Assembly: GCA_035135055.1 (NCBI GenBank)
Contig: JAVFHQ010000019.1
Location: forward strand, 186,001 to 250,000
Direction: 5' to 3'
Length of the DNA: 64,000 nt
Origin: Oleoguttula mirabilis
Lineage: Eukaryota; Ascomycota; Dothideomycetes; Mycosphaerellales; Teratosphaeriaceae
The notes below the pieces were generated by a model. It ran no database searches and was not told where the DNA came from. It saw nothing but the letters and a program-made list of their open reading frames with translations. This document shows positions 22,116 to 33,487 of the stretch, one piece after another (the first letter of the stretch is position 1; the number at the start of each line of letters is the position of its first letter). Both the position numbers and the translations under genes were made by a program.

Positions 22116-23138
22116 ATGGCGACAGCAGTGATCTTTCGACAATCAAAACTACGCGTCTACCAACACCTCAAACCGAACGTCAGGAACTCCAGCATGTCTC
22201 GGTCCCAGCCGACCTTCGGCTCCTACCTTGTCACGCCCGCAGAGCTCAACAATGCCTTGAAGTCCAGCTCACCCAGCAAGCTCTCGACGGCTCCGAAGAC
22301 GGTGCCAATTTGCGGGAGCTGGTTCTTACCCAACGACCCGCAAAAGCGACAGGGCTACCAAGTCTTCAAACAGGGTCACATTCCCAATGCGCGCTTCTTC
22401 GACCTTGACAAGGTCGCCGACACCTCAAGTCCATACCCGCATATGCTGCCGAGCCCGGAGGTATTCAAGGAGGCTATGAGTGGGTTGGGAGTCAGCAAGG
22501 ATGATACGCTCGTGGTGTACGACACAGCTGAACTGGGAATCTTCTCCGCCCCGAGAGTGGCTTGGACTCTGAAGGTGTTTGGCCATCCGGCTGTCCATAT
22601 ATTGAACAACTTCAAGCTATGGGTGGAGCAGGGCTATCCGACTGAGGAGGGCGAACAGAAAGACGTTGGCAAGACGGACTACCCACTGCCGGAGCTGGAT
22701 CAGAGCAAGGTGATAGCATTCGACGACATGAAGGAGATTGCGAAGGATGCGAACAAGGAAGGTCGGGAGGGTGTGCAGATATTGGATGCGAGGTCGAAGG
22801 GCAGATGGGAGGGCACTGATCCTGAGCCGCGGCCAGGACTGCCGTCTGGTCATATGCCTGGCTCGACGTCTGTGCCAGTACCGGACTTGTTGGACCCGGA
22901 GACAAAGGCCTTCCTGTCTCCAGAAGAGCTCAGGAGGGTGTTTGAGCAGAAGGGTGTGGATCCGACCAAGTCCGTGATCTCGTCCTGTGGGACTGGTGTT
23001 ACGGCCACTGTTATTGACGCTGCGCTCACGGTGGCTGGCTACGACGATGGGAGCAGGAAGGTGTACGATGGCAGCTGGACGGAGTGGGCACAGAGGGTGC
23101 AGCCGAGTGACAATCTCATCCTCAAGGCGAAAGAGTGA
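22116..23138 (+). CDS. TUM1: Thiosulfate/3-mercaptopyruvate sulfurtransferase (tandem rhodanese)
   Basis: 340 aa, single exon, ATG at 22116. Two rhodanese domains: an inactive N-terminal one (about 35-170, with LVVYDTAELGIFSAPRVAW) and a catalytic C-terminal one (about 195-335). The active-site loop is CGTGVTA within SVISSCGTGVTATVIDAAL; the Cys carries the persulfide. The enzyme moves sulfane sulfur from mercaptopyruvate or thiosulfate to acceptors; the yeast homologue Tum1 feeds sulfur to tRNA thiolation via Uba4/Urm1. The first ~26 residues are basic and free of acidic residues (R/K/S/Q/H), like a mitochondrial presequence. A second in-frame ATG at 22194 (MSRSQPTFG) would give a protein without it, so two locations are possible. 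Confidence 0.94.
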   Translation: MATAVIFRQSKLRVYQHLKPNVRNSSMSRSQPTFGSYLVTPAELNNALKSSSPSKLSTAPKTVPICGSWFLPNDPQKRQGYQVFKQGHIPNARFFDLDKVADTSSPYPHMLPSPEVFKEAMSGLGVSKDDTLVVYDTAELGIFSAPRVAWTLKVFGHPAVHILNNFKLWVEQGYPTEEGEQKDVGKTDYPLPELDQSKVIAFDDMKEIAKDANKEGREGVQILDARSKGRWEGTDPEPRPGLPSGHMPGSTSVPVPDLLDPETKAFLSPEELRRVFEQKGVDPTKSVISSCGTGVTATVIDAALTVAGYDDGSRKVYDGSWTEWAQRVQPSDNLILKAKE

Positions 23139-23999
23139 AGGACTAGCAGAGTGTGTAGCGTTGCCTCAGACTAGCGATGGTGCTGCCGGTGTTTGCTTGA
23201 AAGATACCCTACTTCTGTATGTATGCCCGCGACCCTCTCAAAGTGTATGACAAAAGCACGCGACTCCATGATGGCGCTTCTGACTCTCTTCGGCTAAGCA
23301 CTGAGCACTGCATAGACTACGAGTGACGCCGCATGCGTTTCGCGCCGTCTTGGAGAACATCGAGCTTGTGCGCAACCTCGTGCTCTTCCCAAATACTACT
23401 CCGGCCTTCACGAACGTAGCACAGGACTTCCAGAAAACCTGAAAATGTTCCGAAGAGCATGTGACACCGCATAAGCCACGAGCAAGTGCCGGAACAATGC
23501 ATGTCTCGGGACCCAACTGCACATCGCCATCACCCGCATGTTGCCTGCCGTGCCTCCAGTCCAACGCCGTGTGCTATTTCCGGGCGCAATACGAAGTATT
23601 GCGTGAAAGCAAACCGCGTGATCGTCACTTCACAGTGCATGAGCGTCCACGAATACACGTGCGCACAATGACAGTGCGGTGAGGCCAAGCGGCGAACTTG
23701 TGTCGCTCCTGCCTTTGTCTGCAGCAAACAGGCACGAGCACATAATATCCACTCCGGCTTCGCAGCGTGAAACTCTCGCCATTATTCACTTCATACAAGC
23801 CAAGACTATTCTTACGCAAGCATTCTCAGCACGAGTCACAGAGTTTTCTCTCAAAATCGCCGAACTATTTCTCATTCCCTACCACCTGCGCGATCACATT
23901 CCGACATCATCCCTACAGCAACAATCCACGATCGATAGACCTAGAACGGGCCATCTGTACGACATCGAACAGTCAGCGACAAAGACTTAGAAAGACAAC
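23139..23999. other. Intergenic region
   Basis: About 0.86 kb. Short open frames on both strands (for instance minus 23238-23564) lack recognisable domains. The right end is presumed promoter of the secreted-protein gene at 24000. Confidence 0.4.
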
Positions 24000-24552
24000 A
24001 TGCTCGTCCTGCTGTCCATCCTCGCTCTCCTGAGCATCGCTCTGGCTGCTCCTACTCCCACCAACGCCGCATCCGCTACCACTACCACGTGTCACGCACT
24101 GATCGAGCAAACGCCATGGACAATCTCGAACCTCACTGCCTTCGACGCGGCGCCCGGTTACAACGGCAGCTACGTCAGCTTCCACTTCTGCGATGTGAAC
24201 GACGGCCTTGAGCTAGAGACCGACTGCTCCCGCTACCTACCCAAAGGCTCCAGCAGATCACCGATCGATCCTGCTACATACTACGACTGCGGCAGCAACG
24301 AGGTCCGATTCATCTATGCCGGCAGCAGCTTGATTATCGAGAGAAGCTTTGTCGATGACTGGTAAATCTGATCTCTCGCTCTTCGACATTTGATGATCTC
24401 CAGTACTGACTACTTGCAGCCTCGGTCCTGTCCCGTACAACAGCGCAATCGCGTACGGCACAGAAGACACCAACGTCGCTAACACCACTTCGCTTGCTGG
24501 CGACACCTGCACCCAGGCAGAGATGTTTGTCAAGATCACGAAGGAATCCTAA
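24000..24552 (+). CDS. Small secreted cysteine-containing protein, AltA1-like
   Basis: Two exons: 24000-24361 and 24420-24552, giving 164 aa. The 58-nt intron (GTAAAT...TTGCAG) has a CTGAC branch site. The ATG lies in ACAACATG. Residues 1-17 are a signal peptide (MLVLLSILALLSIALAA). The mature protein has six Cys: TCHALIEQ, HFCDVND, TDCSRY, YDCGSN, DCLGPV and DTCTQAE, with the fifth created exactly at the splice joint. The pattern (Trp-x-Ile near the start, a DC...W/YYDC middle, beta-rich spacing) resembles the AltA1/AA1-like family of Dothideomycete secreted proteins (Alternaria allergen type), some of which act on plants. This assignment is by eye and tentative; it could be another effector-like family. 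Confidence 0.75.
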
Positions 24553-24735
24553 GCGGCTCCAACATGCGTCGGGCTCTATGTTCCAATCACGGTGCAGAGC
24601 GGTCGGAGTATTTCGTGGGGCGCTTGAGTTCTGCCAGTCTCTGCAACTGCCGCTTGCGCGGCTTGGCAGTCTTGTGCAGTCGATGTTCACGGCGTGGAAA
24701 GCTGATTGCTGTTGACCGCTTCTTACAGCGTGCTT

Positions 24736-26145
24736 TCATTCAGAAAGTGGTAGATCATCATACTCCTTCCGCATGAACTTCCTCAGCTCTTCCAACCCCT
24801 CTTTCACAATGTCCGTCCGGTTGACGTAGCCTATCCGCACGTAGCCTTTGAACTCCGCGCCAAATCCGTGATTACCCGGTAGAAGCATCACGCCTGTCTT
24901 GTCCTGCAACGCCTTGCAGAACGCCTCCGCGTCTATCGGTTTGCCGTCTCGCTCGAACTTGACGAATGCTGTGGTCCCTGCAACCGGCTTCGTCCAGGAG
25001 CAGTATTCGTCGTGCTTGATGATGAACCGCTCGAGAAGCTCAAGGTTCGCCTTCGCCAGCTGGATATTGCGGCCAAGCAGGCTGTGTATCACATCAGGCG
25101 ACAGCGCAAAAGCTGCAACCTGCCTGAAAGCGGAGGTTAGAACCCATTAGATGCCTGAGATATATAGTATATCCTCTGGTTTGCTTACTGATCGAGCTGG
25201 GATACCGAGATCGTGGTGTAGTCCCTGGCGACTGCGCACTGCTCGATAATGTCAGAGTTTCGACTCGCGATCCAGCCCACACGGATGCCGGCAAGGGAAT
25301 ATGCTTTGGACATGCTGCCAGTCACGATGGTGTTTTTGTAGCCCAGAGACAGCGTCGAGGGTGGGAAGTCGACGTTTACTGGCGATATGCCGTGGAACAG
25401 TGGGCGGTAGACCTCATCGGAAAGCACGGTGATGTTCTTGCTCTCCGCAAACTCGACGATATTGAGTAGCAATGACTTTGGCAGCACCTGTCCGGTCGGA
25501 TTCTGTGGATTGCTGTTTTGACCATCATCATCTGTGCAAGACGGAGACAAGAGGCAGCACTCACTTCAGAACGATGAGCCTCGTGTTCTCCTTCACCATC
25601 GCCTTGAGCTCATCGAAGTCCGGCAGCCACTTGTTCTCCGCTTTCGACCTCCAGAGATCCACTTCCGCACCCAAAGTAGCCGGGACGGTGTACAGCTGCT
25701 GATACGTTGGATAGTGGCACACCACATGGTCACCAGGCTTGATCAGCGCATAGAAGACGATGAAGTTGGCGGCGATGGCTCCCGGCGTTATCAGTACATT
25801 GTCTGGTGCTAGCGGAGAGCCTCCCTTGCTAGAGTACAGCCGGCTCAGGTTAGCGCGCAAAGGTGTGCTGCCGCGGATCTCGCCGTAGTGTTGGACAGCA
25901 GATAGGTCGAGGATGGAGGTGGCGTTCGTTTTGGATTCGCAGAGAGAGGCAAGCTCTTCGATGGACACGCTGGCACAGCAGGTTTCGGCTATGTTATACT
26001 TGGCTGTTGTCTCGTACTTGTCCATCCACTTCGAGGGTTGTCAGTACTGGTATATGCAAGGTAGATTGTCAAGGGCACAAGGCTTTAAGGACAGCTTTTG
26101 CGACGTACCTACCTGCTCGACAGCGAAAGGTGGTGGCGGAGACAT
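24736..26145 (-). CDS. Class I/II PLP-dependent aminotransferase
   Basis: Four exons read right to left: 26145-26113, 26028-25565, 25512-25189 and 25123-24736, giving 402 aa. Introns are 84, 52 and 65 nt with GTAGGT, GTGAGT and GTAAGC donors. Exon 1 codes only 11 residues (MSPPPPFAVEQ). Joining exon 2 to 3 rebuilds the invariant LNNPQNPTG cofactor-pocket motif, and exon 3 to 4 gives VSQLDQQVAAFALSPD, which supports the splice choices. Other blocks are HYGEIRGSTPLRANLS, TPGAIAANF, SDEVYRPLFHG and the PLP-lysine motif GSMSKAYSLAGIRVGW. Fold type I. It resembles fungal homologues annotated as capreomycidine-synthase-like aminotransferases; the true substrate is unknown. Divergent from the ABCG transporter. 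Confidence 0.92.
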
Positions 26146-26780
26146 GTCAATGGCCGGAAAGGGTGGTAGTAAGGCAGCGTGATTGCGTACTAGGGGCTTC
26201 GCGCTGAGACGGAAGATGGAAGCGAAAGACAGAGGAGATAGAGGTCTTCTTTCACCACTACTTTGCTACTCCGCAGTCCCACTCTCTGCCATTAGGCCGA
26301 AGCCGGCATGCTCATGTAGAGCGTGGGCGTACTCGGACGCCCGCGGCTGCCGAATCAAGCTACATGAAGGCCACGGTCGGGTTACAATAGTGCCTGTAGG
26401 TACCTGGTAATCGGTATTCGCAGAAGGCGGATATGGTGTTTCATCATTCATGCCCACGTGCGATGGCGTGCAGATGTCACTCGGCAGCGAGGGCTTCGGC
26501 AGGCGTCGCCGCGAAGGTGGCGGGAAACGCGGACTGCCGTTTCGGGAAGCTCTGGCTCCGGCCGAGATAGATGATGAGTAGGCGGCACATCACAAGACAC
26601 GGAGACATCTGTAGGACACGACGTGCGTTACAGAACGCGACTGTCCTTATCCTGTTGCTGCATATCTCCTCATGTTCGCGCCATCGTGCTCATACAAACG
26701 CTGCGACCCATTCCCCAAGCTACAACGTAGCAGCTGTTTCGTTTCCCTGCCGCCTGGGAGATAGATAGCGAAGCTCACCA
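26146..26780. other. Divergent intergenic region
   Basis: About 0.63 kb between the aminotransferase and the ABCG transporter. No gene seen; presumed promoters. Confidence 0.4.
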
Positions 26781-29700
26781 ATGTGGCGACCAGTATACGC
26801 AGCGTCGCTCGCGGCGTTGCTGTCGCTGCCCTGGACAGTCAGAGCTGGACACCAGACCAATCAATACTACACCACCAACGACGACCTACTCGCCCAAGCG
26901 AATCCCTTCAGCCTCTACGAGAAGCGACCCGAAGACTGCCCGCCCTGCTTCAATTGCAACCTCGACGACTTTGTTTGTTTGCAGTACGCCAACTGTACCA
27001 AGAGTAGCGGGAAGTGCTCGTGTCCGCCGGGGTTCGGGGGCGAAGACTGCAGCGCGCCTACATGCGGCTCTTTAGCAGAGGGCAAGGATAGGTTGCCCAG
27101 ACAAGGCGCGCAATGCGAGTGTAATGAGGGATGGGAGGGCATCAACTGCAATGTCTGCAAGACCGACGCCGCATGCGCTCCCTTCATGCCTCCCGGACAG
27201 GAGGAGGACGCGGTCTGCTACAGGGAAGGCGTGGTGGTCAATGAAAACTATCAAATGTGCGACATCACGAACCCTAAGATCTTGCAACAATTGAAGACTC
27301 AGAAGCCGCAGGCCACATTCAGCTGTAACGCGGCAAAGGAGGAGTGCAACTTCCAGTTCTGGGTGGACCAGAAAGAGAGCTTCTACTGCGCGCTGGATAC
27401 CTGTGCGTGGAAGGCTGAGGCGACCGAGAACAAGAACATCACGAGCTACAGGTGTGAGAACATCAACTGTAAATGCATACCTGGGCGCATGTTGTGTGGA
27501 GCGGAGAACAGTATCGACATCACTGATTTCCTCGATCAGGAGATCAAGGGCCCGGCGACCTTCAGCTCGCAGCATACCGAGGGTGGGTCCAAGGAGGACG
27601 GGAGCAAGTTCTCCGAGCCTGCTATGAATGGCCTCATCTCGAGTGTTTTCGGCGATGAGACTATCACACTCTCGTGTAGTAGCGGAGAGTGCCTGTACAA
27701 GACAGAGGTGCCTGGCTACGAGCGACCAATCAAGAAGATCAATACGCCGGTCATTGCAGGTGTAATCGCTGGCTGCGCGCTGTTCGTAGTGGCTGTCATT
27801 CTCTTGATCTTCTTTCTCAGCCGACGGAGCGCGAGGCGGTATGGGCCGATCCACCTAGGCGACGATGAAGAGGAGGAGAATGCCAAGCTACTGGCTGACC
27901 ACAAGCCGGCATCGCTTTACTTCGAGGATGTCATGTACAACCTTAAGGGCAAGCAGATTCTATCCGGCGTCACTGGCTCTGTGCACCCAGGCGAGCTCCT
28001 GGCCATCATGGGCGCATCAGGCGCGGGCAAGACGTCCTTCCTTGATATCGTGGCACGGAAGAAGAAGCGTGGCGTTGTCAATGGCAATTTCTGGCTCAAT
28101 GGTGAGAAGGTTGCAGACGACGAATACAGAAGTGTCATAGGTTTTGTGGATCAAGAAGACACTATGCTGCCTACTTTGACTGTTCACGAGACGATCCTTG
28201 ACTCGGCGTTGCTGAGATTGCCGAGAGAGATGAGCGTTGCGGCGAAGACCCAGAAGGTGGAGGACGTCGAAAGGCAGCTTGGTATCTACCACATCAGGCA
28301 CCAGATCATCGGCTCGGAAGAAGGCAGCGGCCGCGGCATCTCTGGCGGCGAGAAGCGAAGAGTAGGCATTGCTTGTGAGCTGGTGACGTCGCCTAGCATT
28401 CTCTTCCTGGACGAGCCGACATCTGGACTGGATGCGTATAACGCGTTCAACGTGATCGAGTGCCTCGTGACGCTAGTCAAGTCTTACAATCGCACTGTTG
28501 TCTTCACTATCCACCAGCCGCGCTCCAACATCGTCGCTCTCTTCGACCAGCTCATCCTTCTTGCGCAAGGACGGACGGTCTACTCGGGACCATTCGACAA
28601 GTGCCAGAGCTACTTCGACAGTATTGGCTACGCCTGCCCACCCGGTTTCAATATCGCGGATTACCTTGTCGACCTTACTATGCATGCCGGCGCACCACGA
28701 GATCCTGACGCTGAACTCGAGGTCGAAGGTCTCAATGGGACAGACGGCGAGGGCCGGATGACCAGAGCCAGTTCGACGATGGCCGTCAAGAGCATAGCGA
28801 GCATCCGCAATGTCAGCAGGGAGAACTCCATCGGCTCCGGCGGCGGCGAGGGTCTGCTTAGGCCGAGGAACAAGCGGAAAGCGAGCATTCGGCAGCAGCA
28901 GGATCGTCAGCTGTATTCTCGCAAGAACACCACTGAAAATGGTACAAACCAGACCTCAGCGAGCGTGCGAAGCGAGGGCGACAGTGTGCTCGGGGATGAT
29001 GAGCGACAGCAGTGGGTGAAGCTCGCTAAGCAGCAAGGCCAGCCTCCACCGCAAATCCTGGACGATCCGCATGGCCTTCCGCCTGCAGCGCCGGGCTCCA
29101 CCGGCACCAACTTGGATCTCTTGGTCTCATCCTACGATGACTCTGAAGTAGCGGCCACCCTTCGCGACGACATCCACAACGCCGCCTCCAGCGCCTCAGA
29201 CGCCAACGGGCATTCGGTAGGCTCCAACGGCAAGACTAACGGCCGGCTGAAGGGCTACCGCAAGCCGTGGATCCCGACTCAGTTCGTCATCCTCTCCCGC
29301 CGCACCTGGCGCAACATCTACCGCAACCCCATGCTGATGCTCACACACTACGCCATCGCCATCGTGCTGGCTGTCTTTGTCGGCTTCCTGTTCTACGGCC
29401 TCTCTGACGATTTGTCGGGCTTCCAGAACCGGCTGGGCTTCTTCTTCTTCCTGCTTGCACTCTTCGGCTTCAGCACGCTCACGAGCCTGACGGTTTTCGC
29501 GCCTGAACGTTTACTTTTCGTGCGCGAGAGAGCGAAGGGCTACTACCACCCTGTCTCCTACTACCTCGCCAAGGTCATTTTCGACATCGTTCCCCTGCGG
29601 CTCGTCCCGCCGCTTATTATGGGTGCAATCATGTACCCCATGACCGGTCTGGTACCCGCCTGGGCGGAGTTTTGGAAGTACATCCTTTTCATCGTGCTCT

Positions 29701-30157
29701 TCAACTTGGCCGCTGCAGCAATATGCTTGTTCATTGGCATCTGTATCCGGAACCAGGGCGTCGCCAACCTGCTCGGAATTTTGGTGATGCTGTTCAGCTT
29801 GCTGTTTGGAGGGTTCCTGCTTAACCATAACACGATACCGAAGCCGGTCATCTGGCTGCAGAGAGTAAGTCACCTCTTTCACTCCACTATGGGCCGGATA
29901 TAGCTGACGTGTGGCCATAGCTCTCCATCTTCCACTATGGTTTTGAAGGGCTTATCGTCAATGAGGTCCGCTACCTCTCGCTCATCGACGAGCAGTACGG
30001 CCTCAATATTGAAGTCCCTGGCTCGGCAATCCTATCAACATTTGGCTTTGACGTGCTTGCACTCTGGCGGGACGCGGTCGGCCTAGCCGTCTTCTGTGGT
30101 GTGTTCTTGGTGCTGGGTTATGCTGCGCTGCACATTTTCTTGGTGGAGAAGAGATAG
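26781..30157 (+). CDS. ADP1: ABCG-family transporter with EGF-like ectodomain (ADP1-type)
   Basis: Two exons: 26781-29864 and 29921-30157, giving 1106 aa. The intron (GTAAGT...CCATAG) joins VIWLQR to LSIFHYGFEGLIVNE, a conserved ABCG ectoloop/helix. Order: signal peptide (about 1-22); Cys-rich lumenal region with EGF-like stretches (CSCPPGFGGEDC and CNEGWEGINC); a membrane helix at about 324-346; an ABC domain with Walker A GASGAGKTS (about 410), signature SGGEKRR (about 521) and Walker B ILFLDEPTSGLD (about 540); a long disordered Ser-rich linker (about 640-820); then the ABC2 membrane domain with about six helices. Architecture and length match yeast Adp1 (1049 aa), a putative transporter of unknown substrate. 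The last exon adds the final helix and a KR end. Confidence 0.94.
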
Positions 30158-30280
30158 AATTGGCTGGTTTACATATAATCTTCGGCGGTGTTTAAGCGGG
30201 CTGGCGCGCGGCAGCATCCGAATGTGTATAGAAGTTTTACATACACCACAATGTTGATGGAGCCATGCAAGATGCCTCTT

Positions 30281-31408
30281 TCACCAGCGACGTACTCCAC
30301 TCCAATCTTCATTTGCGCCTGAGCTACTTTCGCCGTGTATCTCTGCCCACCTGAAGCCCTCGCTACGTGACCAGCGCTCGGCGGAATGGTCCGCATGACA
30401 GTCTTGCCGGAGTGCGTTGAAGCCGTCGCCGCCGTGATCTTGCCGGAAAAGACGTGTGCTCATCGACCTACCCTCCCATCGGTACGTACTCTGGTCAAAC
30501 CTCACCTGCCGCGGCACTTGGTTCCACGTCTGCCGGGTCATAAGCTTGATGCGTGGGACCGCAGGGGTGAACCCGTGGTGCTGGTTATCTCCACCAGACG
30601 CCCACTGCTTCTCCTCCTCGATTGCTGTCGAGTCGTCGGCCGGTGCTTTGCCTTCCGTGAAGTAATGGATTTGAGTTGCGCAACCGCGGCGAAGGCGAGA
30701 CTCTACCAGGTCCCACAGCATGCCAAGCGTAATGGGAGCATCACCATTTCCAGGTCGTCCATAATCTTGATGACCCCAGCCACTCCAGCGGTTGTCTACA
30801 GTGGTCCATTCATGCCACCAGTCGAGGCGCAAAATGGGCGGTTGCGAAACGAGCATGTGCCGCCACGACGCTTCTTCGCGGGCGAAGGCCTGACGGGCTG
30901 GGGAGTCGAGCCGCGTACCGGTCTTTGCCCAAGGAAGATTGCTGAGCTGGTTGTGATCGCACCAGGTACTGTTTCCTAGGCTGTGAGAGGCGAGGATTGG
31001 CGCGAACAGTGTCGATAGCATTGGGTTCAGATACGGAAAACCGCGATCGGAAGGGCCACCCGAGCGCTCGGCAAGCGTCCGTAACCGCTGGCGCAGTGAT
31101 ACTGCTGATAAAGCCTCTGGTTGATCAGGGCTGTCGGAGCCCGAAGCTGCAGACCCAACGTCTGACTGCTGAGGACTTGGAGACTCGGCGCCGTGGTCGA
31201 CTTCGTCCTCCCGTGTCCGCGTATTGCTAGACGATGGCAGAAAGAAGAGCCTTTCCTGCAGTATGGGCGATTGTGTGATGATGGAATTCCAGAGAGTGCA
31301 GACACCTTGGCAGTTGACTAGGACAAGCGTTGGGGCTTGATGCAGGAAGAGGGTGACGAGCTCGTCGATGGAGAAGAAACGCTCACAGGCTTCGCCAGCT
31401 ACCTGCAT
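30281..31408 (-). CDS. F-box-like protein
   Basis: 375 aa from the ATG at 31408 (the frame is open a few codons further from a GTG). An F-box-like segment lies at about residues 11-45 (FSIDELVTLFLHQAPTLVLV then VCTLWNSII), the usual Skp1-docking helix pattern of fungal F-box proteins. Next comes an acidic Ser-rich stretch (about 55-100), then a Trp-rich region with SWRHMLVSQPPILRLDWWHE and a LWDLVESRLRRGC block, as in many fungal F-box proteins. The last ~55 residues (after QVPRQVRFDQ) read as low-quality sequence and may be a missed intron or divergent tail: a GTACGT lies at that point. Target unknown. Confidence 0.7.
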   Translation of the reverse strand: MQVAGEACERFFSIDELVTLFLHQAPTLVLVNCQGVCTLWNSIITQSPILQERLFFLPSSSNTRTREDEVDHGAESPSPQQSDVGSAASGSDSPDQPEALSAVSLRQRLRTLAERSGGPSDRGFPYLNPMLSTLFAPILASHSLGNSTWCDHNQLSNLPWAKTGTRLDSPARQAFAREEASWRHMLVSQPPILRLDWWHEWTTVDNRWSGWGHQDYGRPGNGDAPITLGMLWDLVESRLRRGCATQIHYFTEGKAPADDSTAIEEEKQWASGGDNQHHGFTPAVPRIKLMTRQTWNQVPRQVRFDQSTYRWEGRSMSTRLFRQDHGGDGFNALRQDCHADHSAERWSRSEGFRWAEIHGESSSGANEDWSGVRRW

Positions 31409-32201
31409 TGCGAACGACAAGATCACAACAAGACGTGTTTACCAGAAAGAAAAGTCATGATCACAGGGGAGTTGTTTTGGTACTTAGGAACGGGTTGTTT
31501 TAGACGGTCCAGCACTAGTGGCGCAGCTGCCTGGCCCTGACCCGCACCATTGCAGGCATCGCCAGCCATTGGTAGCCTTGGACATCACCGGTCGAGACGA
31601 TGACGGACGTGAAGGTATTACTGCACAACGAGTTTTGGGGATGGAGTATGATGGACGGCGACCATGTCAATGCGGATGCAGTCGAAAAGACTGCAGCCTT
31701 CTCCAGCTCAGCCTTGTGGGGTTGAATATGCGACGGAACCAATCAGACCGTCGGTAGGCTCGGGTGCTCAGTTCCGCCGAAGGAGGATTCTGGGGAAACT
31801 ACTCCTCCTTCTTTGAAACTGGCGAGGGCATGGGCGGCATTGGTGTCTCTCGCGTTCTTCATCACGTACCTGTCGACCAAGTCCTTGTCAAATGCACACT
31901 ACCAAGTCTCCGTGCTGTATGACTGATTCAATACATGGCGCTGCGCGTGCGTATGCTGTATCTTATCTTGTGCACTGGAGCCTGGCATCTCCATTGATAC
32001 CATGAGCCAGGGCTGTGCGTGCTCGTTGCGTTGACAGTTCGGAGTAGTATGATGTATAAAGCCCAGGTCTCTCGTCAGTCTTGTCCGTCTCCCATAATCG
32101 TATACCATCCCCAACTCGCACAGCACAGCTTCCAGCGCCTGCAATACTTCGCCTTGACACAGCATCCGTCCATCCTCCTCTCAACCTATCCCAATAGCAC
32201 G
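31409..32201. other. Divergent intergenic region
   Basis: About 0.79 kb between the F-box gene and the RTA1-like gene. No gene seen. An imperfect inverted pair (GGAGGATTC.../...ACTCCTCC) lies near 31785-31810. Confidence 0.4.
32055..32060 (+). promoter_or_regulatory. Possible TATA box
   Basis: TATAAA about 140 bases before the ATG of the RTA1-like gene. Sequence match only. Confidence 0.3.
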
Positions 32202-33279
32202 ATGGCACCACAATGTCCAGCGATCACGGACCCGAATACACAATGGCCAACGATGTGCCCGAGCCTACCTGCCGCATATTTGTACGCTGTTCTGTTCGGC
32301 ATCACAACCGTTGCCCACATCATCCAGATGTTCTGGACGCGAAAGCCGTATAGCTGGGTCATCTGCTTCAGCGGCGGTCTCCAGACGGCGGCCTATGTAC
32401 TGCGGACCATCTCGATCAGACAGGTCACAAACTCGAGCGTGTACTCTCTCTGGTTCATCCTGATGATGGTACGTCCCTGATCATCTTGGAAGCCGCAGGG
32501 CAAAGTCTTTGAAGGGCGATGATGGGCTGACCCTTGGATAGATTGCACCTGTCTGGACCAATGCGTATGCCTACATGGTCATGGGCCGAATGGTCTTTAA
32601 CTTCACATCAACCGGCTCCGTTGCCAAGGTCAAGGCCTGGCACTTCGGTCTCATCTTCGTCCTGCTCGACGTCTGCGCGTTCCTTGCCCAGCTAGGTGGC
32701 GCGGCCATCGCCAGTGGTACGAACGTTAGCGAGAAAACTGCCATGATGGGGAGTAAGTACAGTCCACTTCGACAGTCCTGCTTCCGCTGACCGTGTTGTT
32801 TCCCAGTCCACATCTATATGGGTGGCATAGGATTCCAGCAGCTCTGCCTCTTCATATTCCTCGGGCTCGCCATCCGTTTGCACATGCATCTCCGCCAGCA
32901 GCCGCTGAGTCCGCAACGCAAGACTGCCTTCCGCTTGCTCTACGTCGAGTACATCATCGTCTTCTTGATCACGGGCCGCATCATCTTCCGGCTCATCGAG
33001 TACAGCAGCGGTATTACGTCCTCCATTCCGCAGCACGAAGTCTACCAGTACGTTTTCGACTCGTCGTTGATGCTCATCGCTCTGGCGCTGTTCAACATCT
33101 TCCACCCTGGCATGATGATGCCGGGCAAGGCCTCAAATATGCCGAAGCGAAAGGAGCGGAAGACGTTGAAGAAGCAAGGGCAGGCTCCAATGGGCCGTGC
33201 TGGGGAGTATATGATGCTAGAGAAGTGGAGGGGAGTGTCGCCGGCGCCTGGCGATGTCGAGGCCGGTCTGATCAACTAG
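32202..33279 (+). CDS. RTA1-like lipid-translocating exporter, seven-helix membrane protein
   Basis: Three exons: 32202-32468, 32542-32752 and 32807-33279, giving 316 aa. Introns are 73 nt (GTACGT...GGATAG) and 54 nt (GTAAGT, CTGAC branch, CCCAG). Joined, the protein starts MAPQCPAITDPNTQWPTMCP and shows hydrophobic helices throughout with family blocks: YSLWFILMMIAPVWTNAYAY across intron 1, MVMGRMVFNF, MGGIGFQQL, and the hallmark GRIIFRLIEYSSG ... LMLIALALFNIFHPG. A basic cytosolic tail follows. The family includes yeast Rta1 and Rsb1, linked to resistance to 7-aminocholesterol and to release of long-chain sphingoid bases. The exact substrate here is unknown. Confidence 0.94.
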
Positions 33280-33487
33280 GTGACGCATGTCTATGCGGAA
33301 AGATCGTGGATCCAAGATGGTCGGGCATGGTGGTGGTATGGTTTCAGGGGTCTCTGGAGGTGCGGAAGGCGTTTGAATCTTGGCACGGCATAAACATATA
33401 CATAATCAAGATGGGAAGGCTACAGCTCTCCATCTGTGGGCAACCACTGCCTGTTCTGACTTCTGTGCTTGTCATCAGCTCGCTTAA

